Assembly: GCF_000372525.1 (NCBI RefSeq)
Contig: NZ_AQUR01000104.1
Location: 113,199 to 177,198, forward strand
Length of the DNA stretch: 64,000 bases
Source: Cupriavidus neocaledonicus
Lineage (GTDB): Bacteria > Pseudomonadota > Gammaproteobacteria > Burkholderiales > Burkholderiaceae
Reading direction: 5' to 3'
Shown: positions 52,701 to 59,133 of the stretch, piece after piece
How positions within the stretch are numbered: position 1 is the first letter of the stretch
Layout of the letters: each line of letters begins with the position of its first letter
Position numbers and translations under genes: made by a program
The notes under the pieces: model-generated
What the model was told of the DNA's origin: nothing
Databases searched by the model: none
The model's input: only the letters and a program-made list of their open reading frames with translations

Positions 52701-53747
52701 GAACAGCGGCAGGATCTCGGTATGCGGCGGGTGGTGCTTGCGCAGCGCCTCGGCGGCTTCGCGGATCTCGCGCTCGCCGGGCAGGAACACCAGCACGTCG
52801 CCGGGGCCGGCGCGGCACAGCTCGTCGACGGCATCGACGATGCCGTCGTACAGGTCGCGCTCGCGCGCCTGCGGGCTGCGCGGCGCGCCGGCGGCGGGCG
52901 CGTCGTCGGCGATCGGGCGGTAGCGCACTTCCACCGGGTACAGCCGGCCGCTGACCTCGATCACCGGCGCCGGCTTGTCCCCGGTGGCGAAATGCCGGGC
53001 AAAGCGCTGCGCGTCGATGGTGGCCGAGGTGATGATCACCTTCAGGTCCGGCCGCTTGGGCAGGATCTGGCGCAGGTAGCCGATCAGGAAGTCGATGTTG
53101 AGGCTGCGCTCGTGCGCCTCGTCGATGATCAGCGTGTCGTAGGCGCGCAGCAGCGGGTCGTTCTGGGTTTCGGCGAGCAGGATGCCGTCGGTCATCAGCT
53201 TGACCGACGCGCCCGACGACATGGTGTCGTTGAAGCGCACCTGGTAACCCACGTGCTCGCCCAGCGGCGTGCCCAATTCCTGCGCGATCCGCTTGGCGGT
53301 CGAGGTGGCGGCGATGCGGCGCGGCTGGGTGTGGCCGATCAGCCCCCCGCCCTCGCGGCCGGGGCCACGCCCGATCGACAGGCAGATCTTAGGCAGCTGC
53401 GTGGTCTTGCCGGATCCGGTCTCGCCGGAAACGATCACGACCTGGTTGGCCAGCAGCGCCGCGGCAATCTCGTCGCGGCGCGCCGATACCGGCAGGGCTT
53501 CGGGGAAGGTGATCGGCGGCAGCGGGTTGGCCGCACGCGGGGGTCGCTGCGGCCGCGCGCCACGAGGCTGGCGCTGGCCGCCCTCGGCGGCGGGCCGCGC
53601 GCCGGCCGGCCTTGCCGGGCCGGCCTGCGGCGGCCGCGCCGGGGCCGGCGCCGTACGGGACTGGACTGGGGATGCGGGCTGGCCGGCACCGGCGCGCTGG
53701 CGCGGCGCCGCCGGTGGTTTGGGCTTGACGGGGCGTTGTTCTGACAT
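49713..53747 (-). CDS. hrpA: ATP-dependent RNA helicase HrpA
   Basis: 1344 residues, near the 1300 of E. coli HrpA. HrpA is a DEAH-box helicase that rescues stalled or collided ribosomes. The first ~75 residues are a Pro/Ala/Arg-rich tail. Walker A is GETGSGKTT near residue 105, the DEAH box reads DEAHER and motif VI QRAGRCGR. The HA2, OB-fold and long C-terminal DUF3418 regions follow. The ATG is only 23 bp from that of argA on the other strand, and a palindromic -10 lies between them. A start further inside the tail cannot be excluded. Confidence 0.96.
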   Translation of the reverse strand: MSEQRPVKPKPPAAPRQRAGAGQPASPVQSRTAPAPARPPQAGPARPAGARPAAEGGQRQPRGARPQRPPRAANPLPPITFPEALPVSARRDEIAAALLANQVVIVSGETGSGKTTQLPKICLSIGRGPGREGGGLIGHTQPRRIAATSTAKRIAQELGTPLGEHVGYQVRFNDTMSSGASVKLMTDGILLAETQNDPLLRAYDTLIIDEAHERSLNIDFLIGYLRQILPKRPDLKVIITSATIDAQRFARHFATGDKPAPVIEVSGRLYPVEVRYRPIADDAPAAGAPRSPQARERDLYDGIVDAVDELCRAGPGDVLVFLPGEREIREAAEALRKHHPPHTEILPLFARLSVQEQERVFKPSNARRIVLATNVAETSLTVPGIRYVVDTGLARVKRYSYRNKVEQLQVEAISQAAANQRAGRCGRVANGVCIRLYEETDFTGRPRFTDPEILRSSLAAVILRMKALRLTDIESFPFIEPPLGRAVADGYQLLQELGAVDDANQLTGIGRQLAKLPLDPRVARMILAAREHQCLREVLIIASALSVQDPRERPQEAQEAADQAHRKFMDEKSEFLGWVRLWKWFEDAVAHKKSNRQLQDQCRAHFLSHLRLREWRDVHSQLLTTVTEQGWRLNDSEPTYEQVHKALLTGLLGNVGCRIEDGDGKGREYLGARGIKFHLWPGSLIARKVGRWVVAAELVETSRLFARTLARIEPEWLEQVGRHLLKVSWSDPHWEKKAGQVLALERATLYGLVVYQHRRVHYGPMNPREARELFIRRALVEGEFDTRLPFYAHNQRLVREIENLEHKSRRQDVLVDDELIYAFYDRAIPADICQQAAFEQWYQAESAKDRKLLYLNRDELMRHEAAGITTDLFPKTMAVAGVDMGLTYHFEPGSHRDGVTLTVPLYALNQVRPERADWLVPGMVKEKVHLLLKSLPQKLRRHCVPLPDYAAAFVARQPFGEGELLDVLIADIREQTGTMVRRADFKLETLPAHHAMNFKVIDEHGRQLDMGRNLAQLRAELGGQAQQSFQRVAAQAAAQAATQAAEQAPALAAAEPGKYEGLTGWSFGELPELLEIRKGSQTLFGYPALVDRGTHCDVEVFDDPQEAARIHHLGLRRLFALQLREQVKFIEKNIPGLQQMAMQYMTLGTQEMLREQIVMLALERACMQAPLPRNDAEFNARRDEGRTRLSLLAQEIARLAGAILAEYAGLPRKLLQAKPFPGAHADMEAQLGRLMGKRFIDETPYTQLVHFPRYLKGIAMRVDKLKGDPARDSQRMQEMAPLVQQWQRAEKQLRTQGRGGEDARLEEFRWMLEELRIALFAQELRTPVPMSVKRLQKVWESMQR

Positions 53748-53753
53748 TGGCCG

Positions 53754-53765
53754 GGATTATAATCC
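53754..53765. promoter_or_regulatory. Palindromic shared -10 between hrpA and argA
   Basis: GGATTATAATCC is a perfect 12-bp palindrome, so both strands read TATAAT. The plus-strand hexamer ends 7 bases before the argA ATG and the minus-strand hexamer 8 bases before the hrpA ATG. Transcription starts would fall on or beside both start codons. The -35 regions are poor. Confidence 0.6.
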
Positions 53766-53770
53766 GCGGC

Positions 53771-55243
53771 ATGAACGCCAGAACCGACGCGCCGCAGACG
53801 GCGCCCGCCTCCGCTCCCGCTGCTCCCACCGCCCCCGCCGCACCGGCGCAGGCGGAGCCCCCCGCCGCGGCCGAACTCCCCGCCCCCGCCCCGACCTCCC
53901 CCGTGCCCGTCACGGCCGACCTGGACCGCAGCGGCCCCGACCACCAGCAGTTCGTCGACTGGCTGCGCATGGTGGCGCCGTATATCCATGCCTTCCGCGG
54001 CAAGACCTTCGTCATTGCCTTCGCCGGCGAACTGGTCAAGTCGGGCGTGCTCAATGCGCTGGTCAACGACGTCGCGCTGCTGCATGCGATGGGCATGCAG
54101 ATCGTGCTGGTGCACGGATCGCGGCCGCAGGTGGAAGAGCAGCTGGCGCTGCGCCATGTCGAATCGCAATTCGTCGACGGCGTGCGCGTCACCGACAACG
54201 CCGCGCTCGAATGCGCCAAGGAGGCCGCCGGCGAACTGCGCCTGGACATCGAGGCCGCGTTCAGCCAGGGCCTGCCCAACACGCCGATGGCCGGTGCCCA
54301 GCTGTCGGTGATCTCCGGCAACTTCGTCACCGCGCGCCCGGTCGGCATCGTCCATGGCACCGACTACCAGCACACCGGGCTGGTACGCAAGATCGACGCC
54401 GAATCCGTGCGCATGTCGCTGTCGCACGGCAAGGTGGTGCTGCTGTCGCCGCTGGGCTTCTCGCCCACCGGCCAGGCCTTCAACCTGTCGATGGAAGACG
54501 TGGCCAGCGCCACCGCCACCGCGCTCAAGGCCGACAAGCTGATCTTCATCACCGAGGTGCCGGGCGTGCCCGACCCGGTCGGCAAGATGATGCAGGAAAT
54601 GTCGCTGCGCACCGCGGTGGAACGGCTGCAGAACAACCACCTGCCGCCCGACGTGGCCAATTACCTGCAGCACCTGGTCAAGGCGCTCAAGGGCGGCGTG
54701 CCGCGCGCGCACCTGATTCCGTACTCGCTCGACGGCGCGGTGCTGCTGGAACTGTTCCTGCACGACGGCGTCGGCACCATGCTGTCCGACACCGACCTGG
54801 AAAGCCTGCGCGAGGCCACGCTCGACGACGTCGGCGGCATCGTGCAGCTGATCGCGCCACTGGAGCAGGACGGCACGCTGGTGCCGCGCGGGCGCCACCT
54901 GATCGAGCGCGATATCGCCAACTTCTCGGTGATCGAGCACGACGGGGTGCTGTTCGGCTGTGCCGCGCTGTACGACTATCCGCGCGAGAACATGGGCGAG
55001 ATGGCGTGCCTGACGGTGTCGCCCGAGGCCCAGGGCACGGGCGACGGCGAGCGCCTGCTCAAGCGCATCGAGCGCCGCGCACGCGCACTGGGGCTGGAGC
55101 GGCTGTTCGTGCTCACCACCCGTACCGAGCACTGGTTCCTCAAGCGCGGTTTCGTCCACGCCACGGTCGACGACCTGCCCGAGGACAAGCGCAAGCTCTA
55201 CAACTGGCAGCGCAAGTCGATGGTGCTGATGAAAAAGCTGTGA
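53771..55243 (+). CDS. argA: N-acetylglutamate synthase
   Basis: 490 residues from the ATG at 53771. An in-frame ATG at 53747 would put the -10 inside the gene. ArgA makes N-acetylglutamate, the first step of arginine synthesis. The amino-acid-kinase-like domain (~65-335) begins FRGKTFVIAFAGELVKSG and has VLVHGSRPQVEEQL. The C-terminal GNAT domain (~350-490) carries the acetyl-CoA loop MACLTVSPEAQGTGDGERLL. The first ~50 residues are an Ala/Pro-rich extension absent from E. coli ArgA (443). The message may be leaderless. The operon holds no other arg gene. Confidence 0.95.
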   Translation: MNARTDAPQTAPASAPAAPTAPAAPAQAEPPAAAELPAPAPTSPVPVTADLDRSGPDHQQFVDWLRMVAPYIHAFRGKTFVIAFAGELVKSGVLNALVNDVALLHAMGMQIVLVHGSRPQVEEQLALRHVESQFVDGVRVTDNAALECAKEAAGELRLDIEAAFSQGLPNTPMAGAQLSVISGNFVTARPVGIVHGTDYQHTGLVRKIDAESVRMSLSHGKVVLLSPLGFSPTGQAFNLSMEDVASATATALKADKLIFITEVPGVPDPVGKMMQEMSLRTAVERLQNNHLPPDVANYLQHLVKALKGGVPRAHLIPYSLDGAVLLELFLHDGVGTMLSDTDLESLREATLDDVGGIVQLIAPLEQDGTLVPRGRHLIERDIANFSVIEHDGVLFGCAALYDYPRENMGEMACLTVSPEAQGTGDGERLLKRIERRARALGLERLFVLTTRTEHWFLKRGFVHATVDDLPEDKRKLYNWQRKSMVLMKKL

Positions 55244-55292
55244 TGGCGTAGGGGCAATCGCCGCCGCGCCGCGGCCGGCCGCCCTGCTTGGC

Positions 55293-55298
55293 TACAAT
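55293..55298 (+). promoter_or_regulatory. Putative -10 of the Fe(II)-trafficking gene
   Basis: TACAAT lies 43 bp before the ATG, giving a leader of about 37 bases with a normal AAGGAG. A -35 was not recognised. Confidence 0.45.
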
Positions 55299-55341
55299 AG
55301 CGCCAGCGCCGAAGCGCTCACGAACATACCAAGGAGTCCCC

Positions 55342-55614
55342 ATGGCCCGCACGGTCCATTGCATCAAGCTGAACAAGGAAGCCGAAGGTCTCGACTTCCC
55401 GCCGCTGCCCGGCGAACTGGGCAAGAAAATCTGGCAGAACGTGTCCAAGGAAGCCTGGGCCGGCTGGCTCAAGCACCAGACCATGCTGATCAACGAAAAC
55501 CGCCTGAACATGGCCGATGCGCGTGCGCGCCAGTACCTGCTCAAGCAGACCGAGAAGTACTTTTTCGGCGAAGGCGCCGACCAGGCCCAGGGCTACGTGC
55601 CGCCGCAGTCCTGA
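55342..55614 (+). CDS. yggX: Probable Fe(2+)-trafficking protein
   Basis: 90 residues from an ATG with AAGGAG seven bases upstream, the usual size. MARTVHCIKLNKEAEGLDFP and the helical KIWQNVSKEAWAGWLKHQTMLINENRLN are nearly the family consensus. YggX protects Fe-S enzymes and DNA from oxidative damage, perhaps by handling labile iron. The conserved Cys is Cys7. It is a single-gene unit between argA and a strong bidirectional terminator. Confidence 0.95.
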   Translation: MARTVHCIKLNKEAEGLDFPPLPGELGKKIWQNVSKEAWAGWLKHQTMLINENRLNMADARARQYLLKQTEKYFFGEGADQAQGYVPPQS

Positions 55615-55633
55615 GCCGGACTGCCGGGCAACA

Positions 55634-55664
55634 AAAATGGGGTGCCCGAGGCACCCCATTTTGC
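55634..55664. terminator. Bidirectional terminator between yggX and rpiA
   Basis: A 13-bp stem (AAAATGGGGTGCC / GGCACCCCATTTT, 3-base loop) has T-rich ends on both strands. It serves the convergent yggX and rpiA genes. Confidence 0.9.
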
Positions 55665-55689
55665 TTGGTGGCACACGCGCGCGCCGGAC

Positions 55690-56376
55690 TTAGTAATCCG
55701 TACGCTGCACGCCGTCGCCGGTGCCAAGCAGCAGCACGTCGGCACCGCGCAGCGCGAACAGCCCCACCGTGACCACGCCGGGCACCTGGTTGATGGTCTG
55801 CTCCAGGCCGCGCGGATCGTCGATCTTCAGGCCGGCCACGTCGAGGATCACATTGCCGTTGTCGGTCTTGTAGATCCCGCCTTCCTTGGTCATGCGCAGA
55901 CGCGGCTGCCCGCCCAGGGCCTGCAGCTTGCGCGCCACCGCGGCGCGTGCCATCGGCACCACCTCGACCGGCAGCGGGAAGGTGCCCATGGTCTGCACCA
56001 GCTTGCTGCCGTCGGCAATGCAGACAAAGCGCCTGGCCACCGAGGCCACGATCTTCTCGCGCGTTAGCGCCCCGCCGCCGCCCTTGACCATGGCGCCGCT
56101 GGCATCGATCTCGTCGGCGCCATCGACATACACCGGGATCTCGTCGACCTCGTTCAGGTCCAGCACCTTGAAGCCGTGCTGCTGCAGGCGCCGCGTCGAA
56201 GCCTCGGAGCTCGACACCGCACCCGCGAAGCGCTCCTTGAACGCCGCCACGGCGTCGATGAAGAGATTGGCGGTGGAGCCGGTGCCCACGCCGAGCACGG
56301 CCCCTTCGGGCACTTCCTGCTTCACGTAGTCGGCGGCGGCTTGCGCGACCAGCGCCTTGAGTTCATCCTGAGTCAT
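55690..56376 (-). CDS. rpiA: Ribose-5-phosphate isomerase A
   Basis: 228 residues, close to E. coli RpiA (219). It interconverts ribose-5- and ribulose-5-phosphate in the pentose phosphate pathway. GVGTGSTANLFIDAV binds phosphate. YVDGADEIDASGAMVKGGGGAL holds the catalytic Asp/Glu region, followed by REKIVASVA and ADGSKLV. It is divergent from transaldolase, another enzyme of the same pathway, with 170 bp between their starts. Confidence 0.97.
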   Translation of the reverse strand: MTQDELKALVAQAAADYVKQEVPEGAVLGVGTGSTANLFIDAVAAFKERFAGAVSSSEASTRRLQQHGFKVLDLNEVDEIPVYVDGADEIDASGAMVKGGGGALTREKIVASVARRFVCIADGSKLVQTMGTFPLPVEVVPMARAAVARKLQALGGQPRLRMTKEGGIYKTDNGNVILDVAGLKIDDPRGLEQTINQVPGVVTVGLFALRGADVLLLGTGDGVQRTDY

Positions 56377-56461
56377 GACAACAGCCAGATTGCGTTGGGG
56401 GAAAAGGCGTAGTGTAGCGGATTGCGGCGGCGCGACGCGCTAGTGGCGGCAACCGCGCAGG

Positions 56462-56467
56462 TACAAT
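56462..56467 (+). promoter_or_regulatory. Putative -10 of tal
   Basis: TACAAT lies 80 bp before the chosen ATG of tal. It overlaps the upstream in-frame ATG at 56466, which argues against that codon as the start. No -35 was recognised. Confidence 0.4.
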
Positions 56468-56546
56468 GGACCGCACCGGTGCCGCACGCGCCCCTTACAC
56501 CCCGCGAACGCTTTTTGCAGACGCTCAAGCAGACGACCTAGCGACC

Positions 56547-57506
56547 ATGAACCAGCTCGAACAACTCAGGCAGTTCACCACGGTGGTGGCCGATACCGGC
56601 GACTTCCAGCTGATGAAGCAATATACGCCGCAGGACGCGACCACCAATCCGTCGCTGATCCTGAAGGCGGTGCAGAAACCCGAATACCGCCACCTGCTGG
56701 AGCGCGCGGTGCAGGACCACCACGGCAACGGCGGCGTCGACGCGGTGATGGACGAAGTGCTGATCGCCTTCGGCTGCGAAATTCTGGCGATCGTGCCGGG
56801 GCGCGTGTCGACCGAAGTCGACGCGCGCCTGTCGTTCGACACCACCGCCACGGTGAACAAGGCGCGCCACCTGATCCAGCTGTACGAGCAGCGCGGCATC
56901 GCGCGCGAGCGCGTGTTGATCAAGATCGCCTCGACCTGGGAAGGCATCCGCGCCGCCGAGATCCTGCAGCGTGACGGCATCCGCTGCAACATGACGCTGC
57001 TGTTCTCGCTGGTGCAGGCGGTGGCCTGCGCCGAAGCCGGCGCCCAGCTGATCTCGCCGTTCGTCGGCCGCATCTTCGACTGGTACAAGAAGCAGGCGGG
57101 CGAGCAATGGGACGCGGCCGCCAACGGCGGCGACAACGATCCCGGCGTGCGCTCGGTGCGACAGATCTACGACTACTACAAGAAGTTCGGCTATCCCACC
57201 GAGGTCATGGGCGCCAGCTTCCGCAGCACCGCGCAGATCCTGTCGCTGGCCGGCTGCGACCTGCTCACCATCAGCCCCGAACTGCTCGAGCAGCTCGCCG
57301 GCGGCGCAGGCCCGGTGGTGCACAAGCTGTCGGTCGACCAGGCCCAGGCGGCCAACATCGCCCGCATCACCGCGGACGAGCCGTCGTTCCGCTGGCAGCT
57401 CAACGAAGACGCCATGGCGACGGAGAAGCTGGCCGAGGGCATCCGCCTGTTCGCCGCGGATGCGGTCAAGCTGGAGAAGCTGATCGCCGGGCTGGCGCAG
57501 CAATAA
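56547..57506 (+). CDS. tal: Transaldolase
   Basis: 319 residues, the E. coli TalB length (317). It transfers a dihydroxyacetone unit between sugar phosphates. The Schiff-base lysine is Lys126 in VLIKIASTWEG; DATTNPSLILKA at 31-42 and QLISPFVGRIFDWYKK are further family motifs. The 27-residue extension from an upstream ATG lacks family likeness, and that codon overlaps a -10-like TACAAT. Divergent from rpiA. Confidence 0.97.
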   Translation: MNQLEQLRQFTTVVADTGDFQLMKQYTPQDATTNPSLILKAVQKPEYRHLLERAVQDHHGNGGVDAVMDEVLIAFGCEILAIVPGRVSTEVDARLSFDTTATVNKARHLIQLYEQRGIARERVLIKIASTWEGIRAAEILQRDGIRCNMTLLFSLVQAVACAEAGAQLISPFVGRIFDWYKKQAGEQWDAAANGGDNDPGVRSVRQIYDYYKKFGYPTEVMGASFRSTAQILSLAGCDLLTISPELLEQLAGGAGPVVHKLSVDQAQAANIARITADEPSFRWQLNEDAMATEKLAEGIRLFAADAVKLEKLIAGLAQQ

Positions 57507-57539
57507 GCAGCGCCGCGCGCCGGCGCGCTGCCCTTCGCC

Positions 57540-58307
57540 TCAGCCGGCCGATGGCGCCGGCTGCGGCCACAGCCGGGGCAGGCACGCGCCCGCCGCGGCC
57601 GACAGCACGATATCCGCGGTCTGGTCCAGCGCCGACGGCTGCGGGTTGACCACGATCACCGGCGCGCCATGCTCGCGCGCCACGCCCGGCAGTCCGGCCG
57701 CCGGATACACCAGCCCCGAGGTGCCGACCACCAGGCACAGGTCGCAGGTCTGCGCCGCATGCTCGGCGCGGTAGCGCGCCACGCGCGGCAGGTCTTCGCC
57801 GAACCACACCACGCCCGGCCGCATCAGCGCCCCGCAACGATCGCAGCGCGGCGGCGTGCCGGGCACCGCGGTGGCCTCGCTGCAGCGCCCGCAGCCATCC
57901 AGCCACTTGTTGGCGAACAGGTTGCCGTGCAGTTCGATCACGCCAGCGCTGCCCGCGCGCTGGTGCAGGCCGTCGACGTTCTGCGTGACCAGCGTGACCG
58001 GCTTCTGCGCGGCCAGCGCCACCAGCGCATGGTGCGCCGGGTTCGGGTGCACCGCAGCCACCAGCTCGCGCCGGTGCACGTACCACTGCCACACCAGCGC
58101 GGGCTGGCTGCGGTAGGCGGCCTCGCTGGCCAGCTCTTCCGGATCGAACTGTTCCCACAGTCCGGTCATGGCGTCGCGAAAGGTCGGCACGCCGGATTCG
58201 GCGGAAATACCGGCGCCGGTCAGCACGAAGATATTGCTGGCGCCGTCGATCAGCCGACGCGCTTCCTCGAGCCCGGGGAGTGCCGGCAGACGCGACTCGT
58301 CGGCCAT
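57540..58307 (-). CDS. cobB: NAD-dependent protein deacylase, sirtuin family
   Basis: 255 residues. GAGISAESGVPTFR (31-44), TQNVDGLHQRAG (108-119) and the catalytic His127 in ELHGN mark a sirtuin. Cys139, Cys142, Cys155 and Cys158 bind zinc. Tyr76 and Arg79 (WYVHR) form the Y-x-x-R pair of class III (SIRT5/CobB-type) enzymes that remove succinyl or malonyl groups as well as acetyl. It converges with tal (33-bp gap) and is 4 bp after rlmB on the same strand. Confidence 0.94.
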   Translation of the reverse strand: MADESRLPALPGLEEARRLIDGASNIFVLTGAGISAESGVPTFRDAMTGLWEQFDPEELASEAAYRSQPALVWQWYVHRRELVAAVHPNPAHHALVALAAQKPVTLVTQNVDGLHQRAGSAGVIELHGNLFANKWLDGCGRCSEATAVPGTPPRCDRCGALMRPGVVWFGEDLPRVARYRAEHAAQTCDLCLVVGTSGLVYPAAGLPGVAREHGAPVIVVNPQPSALDQTADIVLSAAAGACLPRLWPQPAPSAG

Positions 58308-58311
58308 GGCC

Positions 58312-59055
58312 TCAGCGCGGCAGGCGCCGCTGGCGCACGGCCTCGTACAGGCACACGCCGCTGGCCACCGACACGTTCAGGCTTTCCACGCCGCCCGCCA
58401 TCGGGATGCCGACCAGTTCGTCGCAGGTCTCGCGCGTGAGGCGGCGCATGCCTTCACCTTCGGCGCCCATCACGATCGCGGTCGGTCCCTTGAAATCGAT
58501 GTCGTACAGCGACTTCTCGGTGCCATCGGCCGTGCCGATCACCCAGATGCCGCGCTCCTGCAGTTCGCGCAGGGTGCGCGCCAGGTTGGTCACGGTGATA
58601 TAGGGAACGGTTTCGGCCGCGCCGCTGGCGACTTTAGCCACGGTGGCGTTCAGGCCGACGCTGCGGTCCTTGGGGGCGATCACGGCATGCGCGCCGGCCC
58701 CGTCGGCCACGCGCAGGCAGGCGCCCAGGTTGTGGGGGTCGGTGACGCCGTCCAGCACCAGCAGCAGCGGCGTGCCTTCGATGCCGTCGAGCAGCTCGTC
58801 CAGGTTCAGCGCCAGCGCCACGTCTTCGGCACGTGCCACCACGCCCTGGTGGCGGTCGGTGCCGGCCATGCCGCGCAGGCGCTCGGCATCGACCGGATGC
58901 AGGCGCACGCCCAGGCTTTCGGCCAGGCGCACGAAGTCCTGCATGCGCCGGTCGCGGCGGGCGGATTCGATGTAGATGTCGGACACGCCCTTGGGGTCTT
59001 GCCGCAGGCGCGCGGTCACGGCGTGAAAGCCGATCAGGAGTTTTTGTTTAGCCAT
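58312..59055 (-). CDS. rlmB: 23S rRNA (guanosine-2251-2'-O)-methyltransferase
   Basis: 247 residues, as in E. coli RlmB (243). It is a SpoU/TrmH-family enzyme that methylates G2251 in the P-loop of 23S rRNA. LLVLDGVTDPHNLGACLR is motif 1, AIVMGAEGEGMRRL motif 2 and IPMAGGVESLNVSVASGVCLYE motif 3, which form the knotted SAM site. The short N-terminal domain (~1-75) binds substrate RNA. It lies just downstream of rnr, a frequent gammaproteobacterial and betaproteobacterial pairing. Confidence 0.96.
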   Translation of the reverse strand: MAKQKLLIGFHAVTARLRQDPKGVSDIYIESARRDRRMQDFVRLAESLGVRLHPVDAERLRGMAGTDRHQGVVARAEDVALALNLDELLDGIEGTPLLLVLDGVTDPHNLGACLRVADGAGAHAVIAPKDRSVGLNATVAKVASGAAETVPYITVTNLARTLRELQERGIWVIGTADGTEKSLYDIDFKGPTAIVMGAEGEGMRRLTRETCDELVGIPMAGGVESLNVSVASGVCLYEAVRQRRLPR

Positions 59056-59133
59056 GGGCGCGATTGTACCCGCCCGGCCGCCGTCCCCGCGCGGGCGGGA
59101 ACGGCAACCTGACGGCCAATCCGATGCCGCCGG

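Noticed and set aside
53725..53763. TTGACG and TATAAT before argA as a standard promoter
   Set aside because: The spacer is 27 bp, far outside the usable 15-19 bp range; only the -10 is kept as a candidate.
56466..56546. 27-residue N-terminal extension of transaldolase
   Set aside because: Its ATG overlaps a -10-like TACAAT, the residues lack family likeness, and the start at 56547 gives the normal length.
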